From positions 44,131 through 108,130 of the forward strand of contig JAKFWO010000006.1 in NCBI GenBank assembly GCA_021731815.1: DNA of 64,000 nt, read 5' to 3'. The stretch is from Hyphomonadaceae bacterium (GTDB taxonomy: Bacteria; Pseudomonadota; Alphaproteobacteria; Caulobacterales; Aquidulcibacteraceae). Under the pieces are notes generated by a model. That model did no database searches, had not been told where the DNA came from, and saw only the letters and a list, made by a program, of their open reading frames with translations. Below, piece by piece: positions 35,726 to 44,642 of this stretch. The position numbers and the translations under genes were made by a program. Each line of letters starts with the position of its first letter. The stretch's first letter is position 1.

Positions 35726-35850
35726 CGGTAGCCGGGCGGTTGGTAGACCGAGATTTTTAGCCCCCCCAGCCCCTCGGACTCTGGCTCGTTCGGCTACCAC
35801 CCTTCATCAAGGACATGACCGTAACGCTCGCTCTCGCGGGCGTTTTTTAT
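35726..35850 (+). ncRNA. Candidate small RNA with C-rich loop
   Basis: About 125 bases bounded by a promoter and an intrinsic terminator. GGTAGCCG (35727-35734) pairs perfectly with CGGCTACC (35791-35798); inside lies a second stem, CCGAG/CTCGG, whose loop holds ATTTTTAGCCCCCCCAGCCC. An exposed C-run can pair with ribosome-binding sites, as known C-rich regulatory RNAs do. I do not recognise the family, and I could not compare it with Rfam. A frame beginning ATG at 35815 exists, but its AAGGA is only two bases away from the ATG, so I do not call a peptide. Confidence 0.6.
35823..35850 (+). terminator. Intrinsic terminator of the small RNA
   Basis: AACGCTCGC (35823-35831) pairs with GCGGGCGTT (35836-35844, one G-T pair), leaving the loop TCTC, followed by a run of six T (35843-35848). 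This is a canonical Rho-independent terminator reading rightwards. Confidence 0.85.
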
Positions 35851-36065
35851 TGCGCTGAGAACATGGCGAAAGGGTGTTGGCCCTCCTCCTGCCCCGGTCC
35901 CACATCGGACACTGCGCCCTGAAACATCGCCCGGGGACCGGAATGATGCGCGGGCGGTTCGGGTGATGCTTGCATCAATCAGCCGGCCGAAAGCAGCGGC
36001 CGGCTCGCAACCGGGAAATTCATCAGCTAAAGCTCGCCGGTTTGAAATTGACTGGAGCTTGTCTG

Positions 36066-37358
36066 GTGGCAGCGCGTTCGGCAGATCCCATCCCCTTCAT
36101 TGATTTACAAGCCCAAAGGCGTGCGCTTGGTGACCGGATCGACACGGCGATTGTCCGCGTCCTTCAGTCGGGGCAATTCATCATGGGTCCCGAAGTCAGC
36201 CGCTTCGAGGCCGAGCTGGCGGAATTTGCGGGCGCTCCCTTCGCGTTGTCCTGCGCCAATGGAACGGATGCCATCGCCCTGCCATTAATGGCGTGGGAGA
36301 TCGGACCGGGCGATGCGATATTTTGCCCGAGCTTCACTTTTGTGGCGAGTGCTGAAGTCATTCCGTGGTTTGGCGCAACCCCGGTTTTCGTCGATATCGA
36401 CCCGAATTCCTTCAACATGTCGCCCGCAAGTCTCGAGGCCGCGATTCTTGCGGTCAAGGCAAAAGATGCGCTGGTTCCGCGGGTGGTTATCGCGGTCGAT
36501 CTGTTCGGGCAATGCGCGGATTATCCCGCTTTGACCGAAATCGCACGCGCGCACGGGATGAAACTGATCGCCGACAGCGCCCAGAGCTTTGGGGCGACCC
36601 TGCACGGGCATCACCCGGTCCATTGGGCCGATGTGCAGACGACATCCTTCTTTCCGGCCAAGCCGCTCGGGGCCTATGGCGACGGCGGGGCAGTCCTGAT
36701 GAAAGACCGGGACCTCGCGGAGATCATCGACAGCCTGCGCATCCATGGCAAGGCATCGCCATCCGACATCGCGGCGGCCAATTTCACGCATGATGCGCGG
36801 TATTGGAATATGCGCGTCGGCATGAACAGCCGCCTCGATGCCATACAGGCAGCCATTCTGCGCGAAAAACTCACGATTTTTACCCGTGAACTGGAGATGC
36901 GCCAGACGATTGCCGAGCGTTATTCGGCGCGCCTGCGCGATCATGTGAGGCGCACACCCGACATCATCGCGGGTGGGACCTCGACCTGGGCGCAATATAC
37001 GATCGAGGTCGACACTCGTGACCAATTGGTCGCCCGGCTCGCGGATGAAGGGATTCCGACCGCCATCTATTATCCCCTGCCCTTGCACCAGCAGGAATGC
37101 TATGCGCGGCTCTCGGAAAGGCCGGTCAGCCTTGAAATCTCCGAAGCCAAAGCGGGCACGGTGTTGAGCCTGCCCATGCATCCCTATCTGACCCCGGAGA
37201 TTCAGGACCGGATCATTGCGGTGTTCGAGCATGAAACCAAAAGCGCCCGAACCGATGTTTTGGCACCGGCCCAGGACGGGTTACCATTCCGCTTCGATGG
37301 AGTGTACACTTCCGAGAACCCATTCCCGACGACTGCCGGTTGCGGGCCCCTTGCTTGA
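36066..37358 (+). CDS. DegT/DnrJ/EryC1/StrS sugar aminotransferase
   Basis: A 430-residue pyridoxal-phosphate aminotransferase that adds an amino group to a nucleotide-linked keto sugar. Signatures: PFIDLQAQRRALGDRI at the start, QFIMGPEVSRFEAELAEF, CANGTDAIALPLMA, IADSAQSFGAT and the PLP lysine in FFPAKPLGAYGDGGA (about Lys199). It resembles the WbpE/WlbC group that makes 3-amino sugars for surface glycans. The long open frame starts earlier, but GTG 36066 has GGAG eight bases ahead and opens the conserved N-terminus. The C-terminal 50 residues go beyond the family norm and look unrelated. Two glycosyltransferase genes follow. Confidence 0.85.
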   Translation: MAARSADPIPFIDLQAQRRALGDRIDTAIVRVLQSGQFIMGPEVSRFEAELAEFAGAPFALSCANGTDAIALPLMAWEIGPGDAIFCPSFTFVASAEVIPWFGATPVFVDIDPNSFNMSPASLEAAILAVKAKDALVPRVVIAVDLFGQCADYPALTEIARAHGMKLIADSAQSFGATLHGHHPVHWADVQTTSFFPAKPLGAYGDGGAVLMKDRDLAEIIDSLRIHGKASPSDIAAANFTHDARYWNMRVGMNSRLDAIQAAILREKLTIFTRELEMRQTIAERYSARLRDHVRRTPDIIAGGTSTWAQYTIEVDTRDQLVARLADEGIPTAIYYPLPLHQQECYARLSERPVSLEISEAKAGTVLSLPMHPYLTPEIQDRIIAVFEHETKSARTDVLAPAQDGLPFRFDGVYTSENPFPTTAGCGPLA

Positions 37359-37453
37359 TTGTTGCCGCAATTGGCGCATAAAGGCAGCAGCCATTGATGG
37401 AGGCCGGAGCTTCCTGCGCAGGGAACAAGGCTCCGCCGACGGGAGAGCATTGA

Positions 37454-38680
37454 TTGGCATATGATGTTGCCACGGCAAAGGATCTGGCGCGCGAGGCGCT
37501 GGCGGCCGAAAACGGCTATCGGCTGCCCATGCTCAATGCGCGCATCGCAGTGTTCAGCGGCAATTACAATTATGTGCGCGATGGAGCCAATCAGGCGTTG
37601 AATCGCCTTGTTGCGCATCTGGAGCGCCGTGGGGCGAAAGTGCTGGTGTTCTCACCCGTCACCGACAGTCCGGCCTTTGCCCATGCGGGGACTTTGTCGC
37701 CCACGCCTTCGGTGCCCTTTCCACGGCGCGCGGAATACCGGTTCCCGCTCGGTCTGCCGCGCAAATCGCGCGAGATCCTCGAAAAATTCAATCCTGACCT
37801 CCTGCATGTGTCCTCCCCGGATCTGCTATGCATGGCGGCGATCAAATTCGCCCATGCCAAAGGCAAACCGGTGGTGGCATCGGTCCATACCCGGTTCGAG
37901 ACCTATCTCGATTATTACGGCATCGGGTTTCTGACCGGTCTCCTGAAATGGCATATGCGGCGCTTTTATTCCGGCTGCGCCCAGGTCTATGCACCCTCGC
38001 CCTCGATGGCGCAGGAACTGGAGAGCTCGGGGATTGTCAGTTCGCCGCGCATCTGGAGCCGCGGGGTCAATGCGGATCTGTTCTCGCCCGCCCATCGCAG
38101 CGATGACTGGCGCGCCCAACAGGGATTCAGGCCGGATGATGTCGTGATCGCCTTTGCCAGCCGGCTGGTTCTGGAAAAAGGGCTCGCGCAATTCACCCGG
38201 GTGCTGGACCAATTGCGCAAACAGGGTCTGCCCTTCCGGACTCTCATTCTCGGCGAGGGACCCGAGCGCGGGAATCTTGAAGCCGCTTTGCCGGACGCAT
38301 TGTTCACGGGTCATATCAGTGGCCCTGATCTCGGCCGGGCCTATGCCAGCGCCGATTTGTTCCTGTTCCCGTCCCTGACGGAAACCTTTGGCAATGTGAC
38401 GCTGGAAGCCATGGCGGCCGGACTGGTGCCGGTCTGCGCCAATGCCACGGGGGCGAGTTCGCTGATCGAATCGGGGACAACCGGCTTTCTGTGTGATCCC
38501 GCCAGCGACCAGGATTTTGTCGACCGCCTCGCATTCCTGATCCGCAATCCCGTCCGGCGTGCTGAAATGGCGCGGCTGGGGCGCCGTGCAAGCCTTGATT
38601 ATTCCTGGGATGTCGTGCTTGACCGGCTGATCTGGCAATATCTCGAGCTCATTCCCCATGCGGCGCGCGATTCTATCTGA
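37454..38680 (+). CDS. GT4-family glycosyltransferase (first of two)
   Basis: A retaining GT4 glycosyltransferase of up to 408 residues. The N-terminal domain starts ARIAVFSGNYNYVRDGANQA with the glycine/asparagine loop, and the C-terminal domain has FASRLVLEKGLAQF, ILGEGPERGNLEAAL and the nucleotide-sugar EX7E motif in LTETFGNVTLEAMAAG. It resembles the group of enzymes that place mannose, glucose or uronic acid on lipids or polysaccharide. The 95-bp gap to the aminotransferase fits one operon. TTG 37454 follows GGGAG; ATG 37529 is the alternative and begins nearer the conserved core. Confidence 0.85.
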   Translation: MAYDVATAKDLAREALAAENGYRLPMLNARIAVFSGNYNYVRDGANQALNRLVAHLERRGAKVLVFSPVTDSPAFAHAGTLSPTPSVPFPRRAEYRFPLGLPRKSREILEKFNPDLLHVSSPDLLCMAAIKFAHAKGKPVVASVHTRFETYLDYYGIGFLTGLLKWHMRRFYSGCAQVYAPSPSMAQELESSGIVSSPRIWSRGVNADLFSPAHRSDDWRAQQGFRPDDVVIAFASRLVLEKGLAQFTRVLDQLRKQGLPFRTLILGEGPERGNLEAALPDALFTGHISGPDLGRAYASADLFLFPSLTETFGNVTLEAMAAGLVPVCANATGASSLIESGTTGFLCDPASDQDFVDRLAFLIRNPVRRAEMARLGRRASLDYSWDVVLDRLIWQYLELIPHAARDSI

Positions 38681-38732
38681 TCGCACCCTTGGATTTTTGC
38701 CAGGGCACTCGCCGATTTCAGGATTCCGCGTA

Positions 38733-39983
38733 ATGATCGTCGCCGATGTGTGCGAATTCTATAGCGAAAAGGGCGGCGGCGTTCGCACCTATATCCAGCA
38801 GAAGCTGGATGCTTCTGCGCGCGCGGGGATCACCACGCTCATTCTGGCTCCCGGCCCCGAGGACCGGGTAGAGGAACGGCGTGGTGGCAAGGTGATCTGG
38901 ATCCGCAGCCCCGTGCTGCCGTTCGATCCCCGGTACCACATCTTCTGGGACCATAAGCCGGTGTTCGAGGTTCTCGACCGCGAGGCGCCCCATGTCGTGG
39001 AAGGATCCTCGGCCTGGCGCGGCGGCTGGATCGCGGCGCGCTGGCCCGGGCGTGCAGTCAAATCCTTTTTCATCCATCAGGATCCGGTTGCGGTCTATCC
39101 CCAGACCCTGCTGGGCAATGTCATGAGCACCGCCCAGATCGACCGCATGTTCGAATGGTTCTGGGCCTATATGCGCAAATTGTCAGGTCGCTTCGATCTC
39201 TCGGTGGTCAGCGGGGCCTGGCTTGCGGACCGGCTGGAAAGCTTTGGCCTGCGCCGGCCGCTCGTGGTGCCATTCGGCGTCGAGAAGGAGGCGTTTTCGC
39301 CCGATCTGCGCGATGACGGCCTGCGCAGCGAGATGCTGGCGGCTTGCGGGATCAGCCATCCCGATGCCCGCCTTCTCGTTGCTGTTTCGCGCCACCATCC
39401 CGAAAAGCGGCTGGGTGCCTTGTTCAAGGCGGTCGAACAGGTCGGGCGCGACATCCCGCTCGGGCTCTATGTCATTGGCGATGGGCCGATACGCAAATGG
39501 GTCGATCGCGTGGGGGGAGCTACCAGGGGGGTCTATGTCGCGGGTCCGGTCTGGGACCGCACAGAACTCGCCCGCCGGATGGCCAGCGCCGATGCCATGC
39601 TGCATGGAGGGGCAGCCGAGACCTTTGGGCTCGTCCTCGCCGAAGCCCTGTGCGCGGGACTTCCGCTGATCGTGCCGGATGCGGGCGGTGCGCTCGATCT
39701 CGCCGATCCGGCCTATTCAGAAACCTATCGGGTAGGCGACCGGGAGGCCTGCGCGGCGGCGATCGTCCGCTGCCTCGCCCGGGACCGCGCGGAAATGAGC
39801 CGCGCCGCGCTAGCGGCAGTGAAAAACCGGCTGCGGCGGCCCGAGGACCATTTTGTCGATCTTTTCCAGGCCTATGCACGGCGTTCGGGGCGGGCCCCGG
39901 CCGGGCTTTCCCCTTCAGGGCTGTCCCCTTCAGGGCTATCGATGCACAGCACAGTTGAAACCGTCGAATTCGCCCCCGCCTGA
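38733..39983 (+). CDS. GT4-family glycosyltransferase (second of two)
   Basis: A 416-residue retaining glycosyltransferase, related to but distinct from its neighbour. It opens MIVADVCEFYSEKGGGVRTY, has LVAVSRHHPEKRLGALFKAV and the EX7E motif in GGAAETFGLVLAEALCAG. ATG 38733 (AGGA nine bases ahead) is chosen; an earlier in-frame ATG at 38658 would overlap the first transferase. The C-terminus is extended by LSPSG repeats encoded by a 15-bp tandem duplication. Such paired transferases next to an amino-sugar gene often build a short oligosaccharide on a lipid; the acceptor here is unknown. Confidence 0.85.
   Translation: MIVADVCEFYSEKGGGVRTYIQQKLDASARAGITTLILAPGPEDRVEERRGGKVIWIRSPVLPFDPRYHIFWDHKPVFEVLDREAPHVVEGSSAWRGGWIAARWPGRAVKSFFIHQDPVAVYPQTLLGNVMSTAQIDRMFEWFWAYMRKLSGRFDLSVVSGAWLADRLESFGLRRPLVVPFGVEKEAFSPDLRDDGLRSEMLAACGISHPDARLLVAVSRHHPEKRLGALFKAVEQVGRDIPLGLYVIGDGPIRKWVDRVGGATRGVYVAGPVWDRTELARRMASADAMLHGGAAETFGLVLAEALCAGLPLIVPDAGGALDLADPAYSETYRVGDREACAAAIVRCLARDRAEMSRAALAAVKNRLRRPEDHFVDLFQAYARRSGRAPAGLSPSGLSPSGLSMHSTVETVEFAPA
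39903..39940. repeat. 15-bp tandem repeat at the glycosyltransferase C-terminus
   Basis: GGGCTTTCCCCTTCA (39903-39917) is followed by GGGCTGTCCCCTTCA (39918-39932) and a third partial unit GGGCTATC. The frame is kept; the protein reads Gly-Leu-Ser-Pro-Ser three times (the third time GLSMH). Confidence 0.95.
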
Positions 39984-40032
39984 GCGACTGGATACACGGG
40001 CTTCAGACAAGATGAACCCTGCGACGTTCCGG

Positions 40033-40689
40033 TCACACGGGCAAATGGCCGGTCTTGATCCAGACATGGCTGTCACTTTCGGCCGTGAAACCGGTGTGCG
40101 CGCCCGGGGGCAGCCTTACCCAGCCATGGGGGCCGAATATTCGGCCCGCGCATGAAATCGTCCCCGAAACGACCAGCATTTCGGCCCCGCGCGGATCCCC
40201 GAGCTGACGAATCGTGCCCGCCTTCCAATGTTCCATGAACACCTTTTCGCTTCCAAAAACATGCAGCATGGCGCGCAGGATCCCACTTGCCTGGCCATCA
40301 ACATACATAGCAGGATCGAACGTATTCACCCGCACCGATTCAAGATCGCGGGAGTCGAACTGACGCAATTTGACGAAAATCTCGCACCCCTCCGCACTCC
40401 AGGGAGCATGGCCGGACCCGGGCGGGTTGCGCACATAAAAGCCGGCAGGCGCGTCACCATCCTCATCTGAAAACACTCCGGAAAGCACCAGATATTCCTC
40501 GCCCAATTCATGGTGATGCGTGGAAAACCGGCTGGCGGGCGCATAACGCACGATGCTGGTGGCACGCGCGACTTCGGTGCCGATCCGGTCGAGCATCCGC
40601 CGCTCCACGCCTGCCATGGGCGAGGCCACGAATTCCGGCTCGCCTGGCCCCAGAAATTCGGGAACACTGAAATCGGCACGGATCTGCAT
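40033..40689 (-). CDS. Cupin-domain protein (ChrR-like)
   Basis: A 218-residue protein built of two cupin beta-barrels. The first barrel carries RFSTHHHELGEEYLVLSGVFSDEDG (about 55-80), the metal-binding His-His-x-Glu pattern of ChrR-type cupins; the second, around KAGTIRQLGDPRGAEMLVVSG (about 155), lacks the histidines. It may bind zinc and act as an enzyme or as a stress-signal sensor. There is no sigma factor gene next to it, so I do not call it an anti-sigma factor. AAGGG ahead of ATG 40689 decides the start. Divergent from glmM. Confidence 0.8.
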   Translation of the reverse strand: MQIRADFSVPEFLGPGEPEFVASPMAGVERRMLDRIGTEVARATSIVRYAPASRFSTHHHELGEEYLVLSGVFSDEDGDAPAGFYVRNPPGSGHAPWSAEGCEIFVKLRQFDSRDLESVRVNTFDPAMYVDGQASGILRAMLHVFGSEKVFMEHWKAGTIRQLGDPRGAEMLVVSGTISCAGRIFGPHGWVRLPPGAHTGFTAESDSHVWIKTGHLPV

Positions 40690-40833
40690 ATTTTCCCTTC
40701 CGACTGCCAAACAGGAAACCGCAACCATCCTGTGTCAGATTGGTTGCATGGACAAAGGCCGCAGATGTAATATTGCGGGTGCGAATGTGACTCAGACGCC
40801 GCAGCCCCCATTCTCCCGCACAAGGGATCCGTG

Positions 40834-42219
40834 ATGAAAAAACTGTTTGGAACCGACGGGATTCGCGGCACCGCCAACACATTTCCGATGACGCCGGAAA
40901 TTGCCCTGCGGCTCGGTATGGCGGCCGGGACCTTTTTCCGCAATGGCGGCGACCGCCGGCATTCGGTGGTCATCGGCAAGGATACGCGGCTTTCGGGCTA
41001 TATGATCGAGCCGGCGCTCACCGCAGGGTTCACGGCGGTTGGCATGGATGTCACCTTGTTCGGGCCCTTGCCGACCCCTGCCGTCGCCATGATGACACGA
41101 TCGCTGCGCGCCGATCTCGGGGTGATGATTTCGGCCTCGCACAACCATTTCGCCGATAACGGCCTCAAGCTGTTTGGCCCGGACGGCTACAAGCTTTCCG
41201 ATGCCATTGAAATGGAAATCGAAAAGCTGATGGCGCGGGCGCTTGATCAGGGTCTGGCCGCTCCGGGCCAATTGGGCCGCGCCCAGCGCATCGATGACAG
41301 CCAGGCCCGCTATGTCGAAATCTGCAAGGCAACATTCCCGCGCGGCATGAGTCTCGTTGGCAAAAGGGTCGTGGTCGATTGCGCGCATGGGGCTGCCTAC
41401 AAGGTCGCCCCGCGTATGTTGTGGGAACTGGGTGCCGAGGTCTTTCCGATCGGGGTGGAGCCCAACGGTCTCAATATCAATGAGGAATGCGGATCCACCG
41501 ACCCGCGCGGCCTGCGCGATGCGGTACTTCGCTACCGCGCGGATCTGGGCATTGCGCTCGATGGCGATTCTGATCGCCTCATCCTGTGCGACGAGAAAGG
41601 CCACATGGTCGACGGCGACCAGCTTCTGGGGCTCATCGCGCTCGACTGGAAGCGCAAGGGGATGCTGCGCAGCCCGAAAATCGTTGCGACGATCATGAGC
41701 AATCTCGGCCTCGAAAAAAGGCTGAAATCGGCGGGTGTGGAATTACTGCGTGCAAAAGTGGGTGACCGTTATGTTATCGAAAAAATGCGCGCCGATGGCT
41801 GCAATATCGGCGGCGAGCAATCCGGTCACATCATCCTCTCGGATTTTTCCACAACCGGCGACGGGATGATTGCAGCCTTGCAGGTTCTTGCGGCCCTGGT
41901 GGAAAGCGGCAAGGCGGCGTCGGAAGTCCTGCATGTCTTCGACCCTGCCCCCCAGGCGCTCAGGAATGTCACCGTCAGCCGCGGATCCGATCCCCTGGCC
42001 ACAGACAAGGTGCAACAGGCCATTCGCGCTGCCGAGAAGAAGCTGGGCAAGACCGGTCGCGTTGTTGTACGGAAATCGGGCACCGAACCGCTCATTCGCG
42101 TGATGGCGGAAGGCGAGGACCTGCGTCTGGTCGGCGAGGTCGTGGACGAGATCGTCGATGCCGTAAAGCTCGCGGCTTCGGGCGCAGCAATTCCGGAAAC
42201 GGCCAGCCAGAATGCCTGA
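40834..42219 (+). CDS. glmM: Phosphoglucosamine mutase
   Basis: A 461-residue enzyme that converts glucosamine-6-phosphate to glucosamine-1-phosphate for UDP-GlcNAc, peptidoglycan and lipopolysaccharide synthesis. [15 protein letters not shown] opens it; the phosphoserine loop is [14 protein letters not shown] with Ser102, the metal-binding loop [10 protein letters not shown] and the sugar-binding loop GGEQSGHII follow, and [16 protein letters not shown] closes it. ATG 40834 (AGGGA six bases ahead) is preferred to GTG 40831. Followed by rlmH 78 bp on, likely in one transcript. Confidence 0.96.
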   Translation: MKKLFGTDGIRGTANTFPMTPEIALRLGMAAGTFFRNGGDRRHSVVIGKDTRLSGYMIEPALTAGFTAVGMDVTLFGPLPTPAVAMMTRSLRADLGVMISASHNHFADNGLKLFGPDGYKLSDAIEMEIEKLMARALDQGLAAPGQLGRAQRIDDSQARYVEICKATFPRGMSLVGKRVVVDCAHGAAYKVAPRMLWELGAEVFPIGVEPNGLNINEECGSTDPRGLRDAVLRYRADLGIALDGDSDRLILCDEKGHMVDGDQLLGLIALDWKRKGMLRSPKIVATIMSNLGLEKRLKSAGVELLRAKVGDRYVIEKMRADGCNIGGEQSGHIILSDFSTTGDGMIAALQVLAALVESGKAASEVLHVFDPAPQALRNVTVSRGSDPLATDKVQQAIRAAEKKLGKTGRVVVRKSGTEPLIRVMAEGEDLRLVGEVVDEIVDAVKLAASGAAIPETASQNA

Positions 42220-42297
42220 CCGAAGGGCTTGAAAGCGCCGCTTGCTGCGCGGCTGAATCCGCTGCGCGACGGGAGTAAGGGTCGATTCGGGAAAGCC

Positions 42298-42771
42298 ATG
42301 CGCATCACAATTCTTGCTGTCGGGCGCATCCGTCCGGGCCCCGAGCGAATCTGGCTCGATGATTATCTCATGCGTGCCCGCGCGATCGGCAGGGGAATCG
42401 GCGTGCGCGCCATCGAGGAAATCGGGATCGAGACCCGTCCGGCCACTCCATTGCGCGAAGCCGAAGCCATTCTGGATCGTCTTCCGCCGGAGGCCCTTGT
42501 GATCGGGCTCGACGAGCGGGGAGAAAACCTGACCTCCCGACACTTCGCTGAAATCCTGCGCCCGGGTGGTTCCTGTGACGATCTGGCCTTTGTCATTGGC
42601 GGGGCCGATGGCCACGCTCCGGCTCTGCGCGCCCGTTTTTCCCGCCGGATCGCGTTTGGAAGTGCGACCTGGCCCCATCGTCTCGCGCGCATCATGTTGG
42701 CCGAGCAGATCTATCGCGGGCTCGGAATTCTCGCCGGAACCCCCTATCATCGCGAAGGCCCGATTTCGTGA
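42298..42771 (+). CDS. rlmH: 23S rRNA (pseudouridine-1915-N3)-methyltransferase
   Basis: A 157-residue SPOUT methyltransferase that modifies pseudouridine 1915 of 23S rRNA. The N-terminus RITILAVGRIRPGPER is typical; LVIGLDERGENLTSRHFAE, FVIGGADGH and the C-terminal HRLARIMLAEQIYRGLGILA-GTPYHR complete the signature. ATG 42298 is chosen because the family always starts at this point. The gene follows glmM and stands before an unknown gene 125 bp on. Confidence 0.94.
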   Translation: MRITILAVGRIRPGPERIWLDDYLMRARAIGRGIGVRAIEEIGIETRPATPLREAEAILDRLPPEALVIGLDERGENLTSRHFAEILRPGGSCDDLAFVIGGADGHAPALRARFSRRIAFGSATWPHRLARIMLAEQIYRGLGILAGTPYHREGPIS

Positions 42772-42896
42772 CCCGCCCCCGCCGGGGCCGATACATATTT
42801 CCTAAAATTGCACTTTCTTTGCAAAATGCTCCTTAGCGGCACTCGCCTAGAGTGCCTTTTCGGGGCTGGCCTGTCGGGTCGGCATGAGGGCTCGAC

Positions 42897-44591
42897 ATGA
42901 TGGCAGGCAGTCTCCATTTCGAAATCCTGTTCCGGCCCTTTCCCGGCGGCAGCTGGGAATTGATCGAAACCCATGGACGGCGCGACGACGCCCTCGAAAG
43001 CGCCCGGCGGCGGATCGGTGCGTTTCCCCGTGGAGCCGCGCGGGTAACAAAGGAAGTGCTGCGGCCCGGAAGCGACATTCCCGACAGCATTCTGGTCGCG
43101 ACCTTTGGCGAATTGGGCGAGCCGCTGCTGGAAACCGCAAGGCGGCGCGCGAAAACTGCGCCAGAGCCAGCACCCTTGCCATGCCAGACCGTGGCCGATC
43201 TCTGGAAAGCCCCGGCCCGCCTGGCGATTGCCGAGCATTTGCAGGGATTTCTGAAGCGCTTTCAGGCATTGCCGCTGGAATTGCTCCACCGGACGGATCT
43301 CATCGAATATCTCGAGGCGGACGATTTCGCGGTGGATTATGCGGTGCAGCGCGCGGCGTTGGGCCGGGAACATCCGGAAGGAATCCACAAAAGCATTCGT
43401 CAATTGAAGGAATTGATCAATGGGGCGATCGCCAGAGTCCTGAAGGACGAAGTCCAGGGCAAATTCCGCGACCTGCCCGAGCGTGGGCTGGCGGCCTTTG
43501 TCCGCAGCCTCGGGGCGCAGGCCGACGGGCAATATCTTCTCGGCGCAGCCATTGCGCGACGCATTGCCAGTTCCCCATCCTGGTCAGGAAAGCTAGGGCA
43601 ATTGACCGGGCTGCATGCGCAATTCGAGCCACTGACAGAAGACGGTGATACCGCCTGGGCATTGGAAGTGCTTGGCGATTTCCTGACCGAGTTCTGCGCC
43701 TGCCCCGGCGCAATGGATTCCAGTCTCGGCAATCCCCGCAATCCCGCCCGGCAGCTCGAAATGCTGACCCGACTCGCCTGCGGCGATGATACTGACCTGC
43801 CCACACCGGTCGCGCATCTCGCCGTGATTTTCGCCCGCGGTGGCACGCCGGCAGCACGCAGCCAAATTTACCGGCGGGGACTTGCGCTGGTTCGCGCTCC
43901 GCTACGGCTGTTCGAAAGCGATCTGCGCGCCGAAGCCATGCTGACCGGCCGGCTTTATGACTATTTTGTCGAAGCCGAAGGTGCGCACATTACCTCTGGT
44001 GAAATCGCCGAAGCTTTTTCGGCGCGCGCGCGCCAGATCCTTGCCGAGGATCGGGTCGAGACGCATCTGGCCCCCCTTGCGGGGCCTGCGCGGATCGAGC
44101 ATTTGCTGGCACTGGGTGCCGGTCTGCGCGGGGATGCACCCAAACGCCGCCTTGTTGCCATGATCGAGCAGGACATGGGCCGCCGTCAATTCTGGGGCAG
44201 CGATGCAGATTCGCCACCGCTCGAATGTCTGACGATGCTGGCCCGCCTCCAGGACCGGGTGGAAGCCGCCGGACTCGACCAGGACAACACGAACTGGCTG
44301 ATGCGGCGCCTCGACGATTTCGGGATCGACCTCATGCGCCGCCTCGGGATTCTGGCGCGAATCGCTGAATCGGGCGGCCGGCCACTCGAAAAAGCCGCGG
44401 CCCTGTTGTCGATCGCTGCCCGCGGTCAGGCCCCACGCGGGCATTGCCGGTTGCTGATCGTGGCCAAGGCGCATTCGCTGATTGCATCGGCCGAGGGCCG
44501 CACCGATCTCGCCTCCCGCCCCGAGGCCGGAATCGAGATTGAACATCTGCGCCGGGCGGCTTTGGCTGATTACCAGATCGCGGCAGCCTGA
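42897..44591 (+). CDS. Unrecognised 564-residue protein, mostly alpha-helical
   Basis: I do not recognise the family with confidence. The frame is long and its codon usage resembles that of its neighbours, so it is a real gene. The first 60 residues (LHFEILFRPFPGGSWELIE through ARVTKEVLR) look like a small alpha/beta domain found in front of other unannotated alphaproteobacterial proteins; the rest (about 90-560) is Ala/Leu/Arg-rich and helical with no membrane segment, signal or catalytic motif. It is probably cytoplasmic. It lies behind rlmH and is convergent with the MerC-domain gene. No coupling to either neighbour is seen. Confidence 0.8.
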   Translation: MMAGSLHFEILFRPFPGGSWELIETHGRRDDALESARRRIGAFPRGAARVTKEVLRPGSDIPDSILVATFGELGEPLLETARRRAKTAPEPAPLPCQTVADLWKAPARLAIAEHLQGFLKRFQALPLELLHRTDLIEYLEADDFAVDYAVQRAALGREHPEGIHKSIRQLKELINGAIARVLKDEVQGKFRDLPERGLAAFVRSLGAQADGQYLLGAAIARRIASSPSWSGKLGQLTGLHAQFEPLTEDGDTAWALEVLGDFLTEFCACPGAMDSSLGNPRNPARQLEMLTRLACGDDTDLPTPVAHLAVIFARGGTPAARSQIYRRGLALVRAPLRLFESDLRAEAMLTGRLYDYFVEAEGAHITSGEIAEAFSARARQILAEDRVETHLAPLAGPARIEHLLALGAGLRGDAPKRRLVAMIEQDMGRRQFWGSDADSPPLECLTMLARLQDRVEAAGLDQDNTNWLMRRLDDFGIDLMRRLGILARIAESGGRPLEKAAALLSIAARGQAPRGHCRLLIVAKAHSLIASAEGRTDLASRPEAGIEIEHLRRAALADYQIAAA

Positions 44592-44642
44592 GATCTGACC
44601 TTCGCCCGGCCGGGCGGGTCTCACCGTCTCGTCAGCAACATT

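Larger units (their letters stand above)
35458..36065. other. 608-bp intergenic region between pabB and the aminotransferase, holding a CtrA box and a small RNA
   Basis: The region is divergent: pabB reads left, the aminotransferase right. It holds a TTAA-N7-TTAA site (35645-35659), a promoter-like pair (35691-35719), a candidate small RNA (35726-35850) and an intrinsic terminator. The remaining 215 bp after the terminator carry the GTG start and ribosome site of the aminotransferase. Confidence 0.7.

Noticed and set aside
35815..35919. Small peptide gene starting at ATG 35815
   Set aside because: AAGGA is only two bases from the ATG and the frame crosses the terminator hairpin of the small RNA.
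40033..40689. ChrR anti-sigma factor
   Set aside because: No ECF sigma factor gene is adjacent and the zinc-binding anti-sigma N-terminal domain of ChrR is missing.
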